Positions 5,935 to 6,525 of a stretch of 6,525 bases of DNA are shown piece by piece. The translations under genes and the position numbers were made by a program. The notes under the pieces are model-generated. The model was not told the DNA's origin, did no database searches, and worked only from the letters and a program-made list of their open reading frames with translations. Origin of the DNA: a bacterium (GTDB taxonomy: Bacteria; Verrucomicrobiota; Verrucomicrobiia; Chthoniobacterales; Terrimicrobiaceae); NCBI GenBank assembly GCA_009920585.1, contig RFZT01000139.1, positions 1-6,525 on the forward strand, read 5' to 3'. Within the stretch, counting starts at the first letter, position 1. The number at the start of each line of letters is the position of its first letter.

Positions 5935-6525
5935 TTACGCGGCCGCAGCGGCCTTTTTGGTCCGTGGAGACTTGGTGACCTTAGGCGTTTTGGTAGCGCG
6001 CGCGGCCGTTTTTTTGGCTGCGGCGGGCTTACGTTCGCGCTCCTCAAACTCGAAGCTGACTTTATCCTTTTCCAGCTTGAGGAATGCGGAAAATGGTCGG
6101 CCTTTTTTCGAGATGAAGCGGTGGATGAGATCGGTCTTGCCGTCGGTGATGAGCTTTTCGACTTGCTCGCGCGGGATTTCCTTTTGGCAAAGTGTTTTTC
6201 CCATGCGGAACTTGCAGGCACTCGTATTCGAGCAAACCCATGCCGTTCCACTGTCGTGAATCGTTCCCGAATTGCAGGACGGACATGAACCAATCGTTGG
6301 GAGTTCGGCGAAATTCAGATTCGCGATGGAATCTGCGCTATCCCCGAAGTCGAAAGATTGTTTGCCTTCGGCGTCGAGTTTCACAACGGCGGCAAAGGGA
6401 CGACCCAGCTTACTGCGAAAGCCTTCGAGCGGGCCGATGCGACCAAGCTCAAGGATGGACTGCACTTCTTCGCGCTCAAATGTGCGACCGGCCATGGTTT
6501 TCCAAATAATGGCGCCACATTTCGC
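5935..6525 (-). CDS. topB: DNA topoisomerase III, C-terminal zinc-finger region and basic tail (partial)
   Basis: The frame is open to the right edge, giving 196 residues of a longer protein. The ATG at 6495 is internal: the ten codons before it (AKCGAIIWKT) match the end of the preceding topoisomerase zinc finger. Order in the window: the end of one finger; a C-terminal repeat REEVQSILELGRIGPLEGFR-SKLGRPFAAVVKL (about 19-50); a C4 zinc finger with C81, C84, C98 and C104 (CPSC...CSNTSAC); a second repeat with GKTDLIHRFISKKGRPFSAFL (about 129-149); then a Lys/Ala/Pro/Thr-rich tail of some 30 residues ending in AAAAA, like histone H1. In type IA topoisomerases such repeats bind single-stranded DNA and help relax or decatenate DNA. 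The catalytic Tyr domain is outside the window. TopA also carries C4 fingers, so topA is the main alternative, but the GKTxLIxxFxSKKGRPFxA repeat favours topoisomerase III. Confidence 0.8.
   Translation of the reverse strand, partial: AKCGAIIWKTMAGRTFEREEVQSILELGRIGPLEGFRSKLGRPFAAVVKLDAEGKQSFDFGDSADSIANLNFAELPTIGSCPSCNSGTIHDSGTAWVCSNTSACKFRMGKTLCQKEIPREQVEKLITDGKTDLIHRFISKKGRPFSAFLKLEKDKVSFEFEERERKPAAAKKTAARATKTPKVTKSPRTKKAAAAA

Noticed and set aside
5935..6495. A complete 186-residue small topoisomerase-like protein starting at the ATG at 6495
   Set aside because: The frame continues upstream to the window edge, and the preceding codons (CGAIIWKT) match a topoisomerase zinc-finger end, so this Met is internal.

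Overview
This is a GC-rich bacterial segment in which every full-size gene lies on the minus strand, so gene order runs from high to low coordinates. The gene set is a topoisomerase III with a Lys/Ala-rich tail, a TalB-type transaldolase, a secreted LTPxQ protein, a gluconolactonase-like protein, a Cys-motif GMC oxidoreductase, an MFS permease and a GH63-type glucosidase. It fits a free-living Gram-negative bacterium, and the combination reminds me of Verrucomicrobiota. That placement is an inference from family resemblance, not a sequence match.

Right end (about 4198-6525): the C-terminal 196 codons of a DNA topoisomerase III enter from the right edge. After a short gap with a hairpin and a hexamer repeat comes a transaldolase (pentose phosphate pathway). 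Its reading frame runs without a stop into a second, unrelated gene for an exported protein with LTPxQ motifs. The junction looks like a one-base frameshift at the end of tal, because the neighbouring frame ends in a TGA that overlaps the next ATG (ATGA).

Middle (about 3998-4290): a plus-strand promoter drives a 32-codon ORF. Its first 25 or so residues look like the start of a ribbon-helix-helix (VapB/CopG-type) antitoxin. It lies antisense to the 3' end of the LTPxQ gene. This appears to be a deletion scar that removed the rest of a toxin-antitoxin module.

Left part (1-3997): four closely spaced genes form a probable carbohydrate-oxidation operon: an exported SMP-30/gluconolactonase-like protein, a GMC oxidoreductase, an MFS permease and the first 39 codons of a GH63-like glucosidase. 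A plausible role is oxidation of a sugar or sugar alcohol to a lactone, lactone hydrolysis, solute transport and glycoside cleavage; the substrate cannot be read from the sequence. The GMC gene is broken by a frameshifting gap of about 43 nt.

There are thus three breaks in 6.5 kb: the GMC gap, the tal frameshift and the truncated antitoxin. Some may be sequencing or assembly errors rather than real mutations. I see no rRNA, tRNA, CRISPR array, transposase or phage gene, and no gene-free stretch longer than 300 bases.
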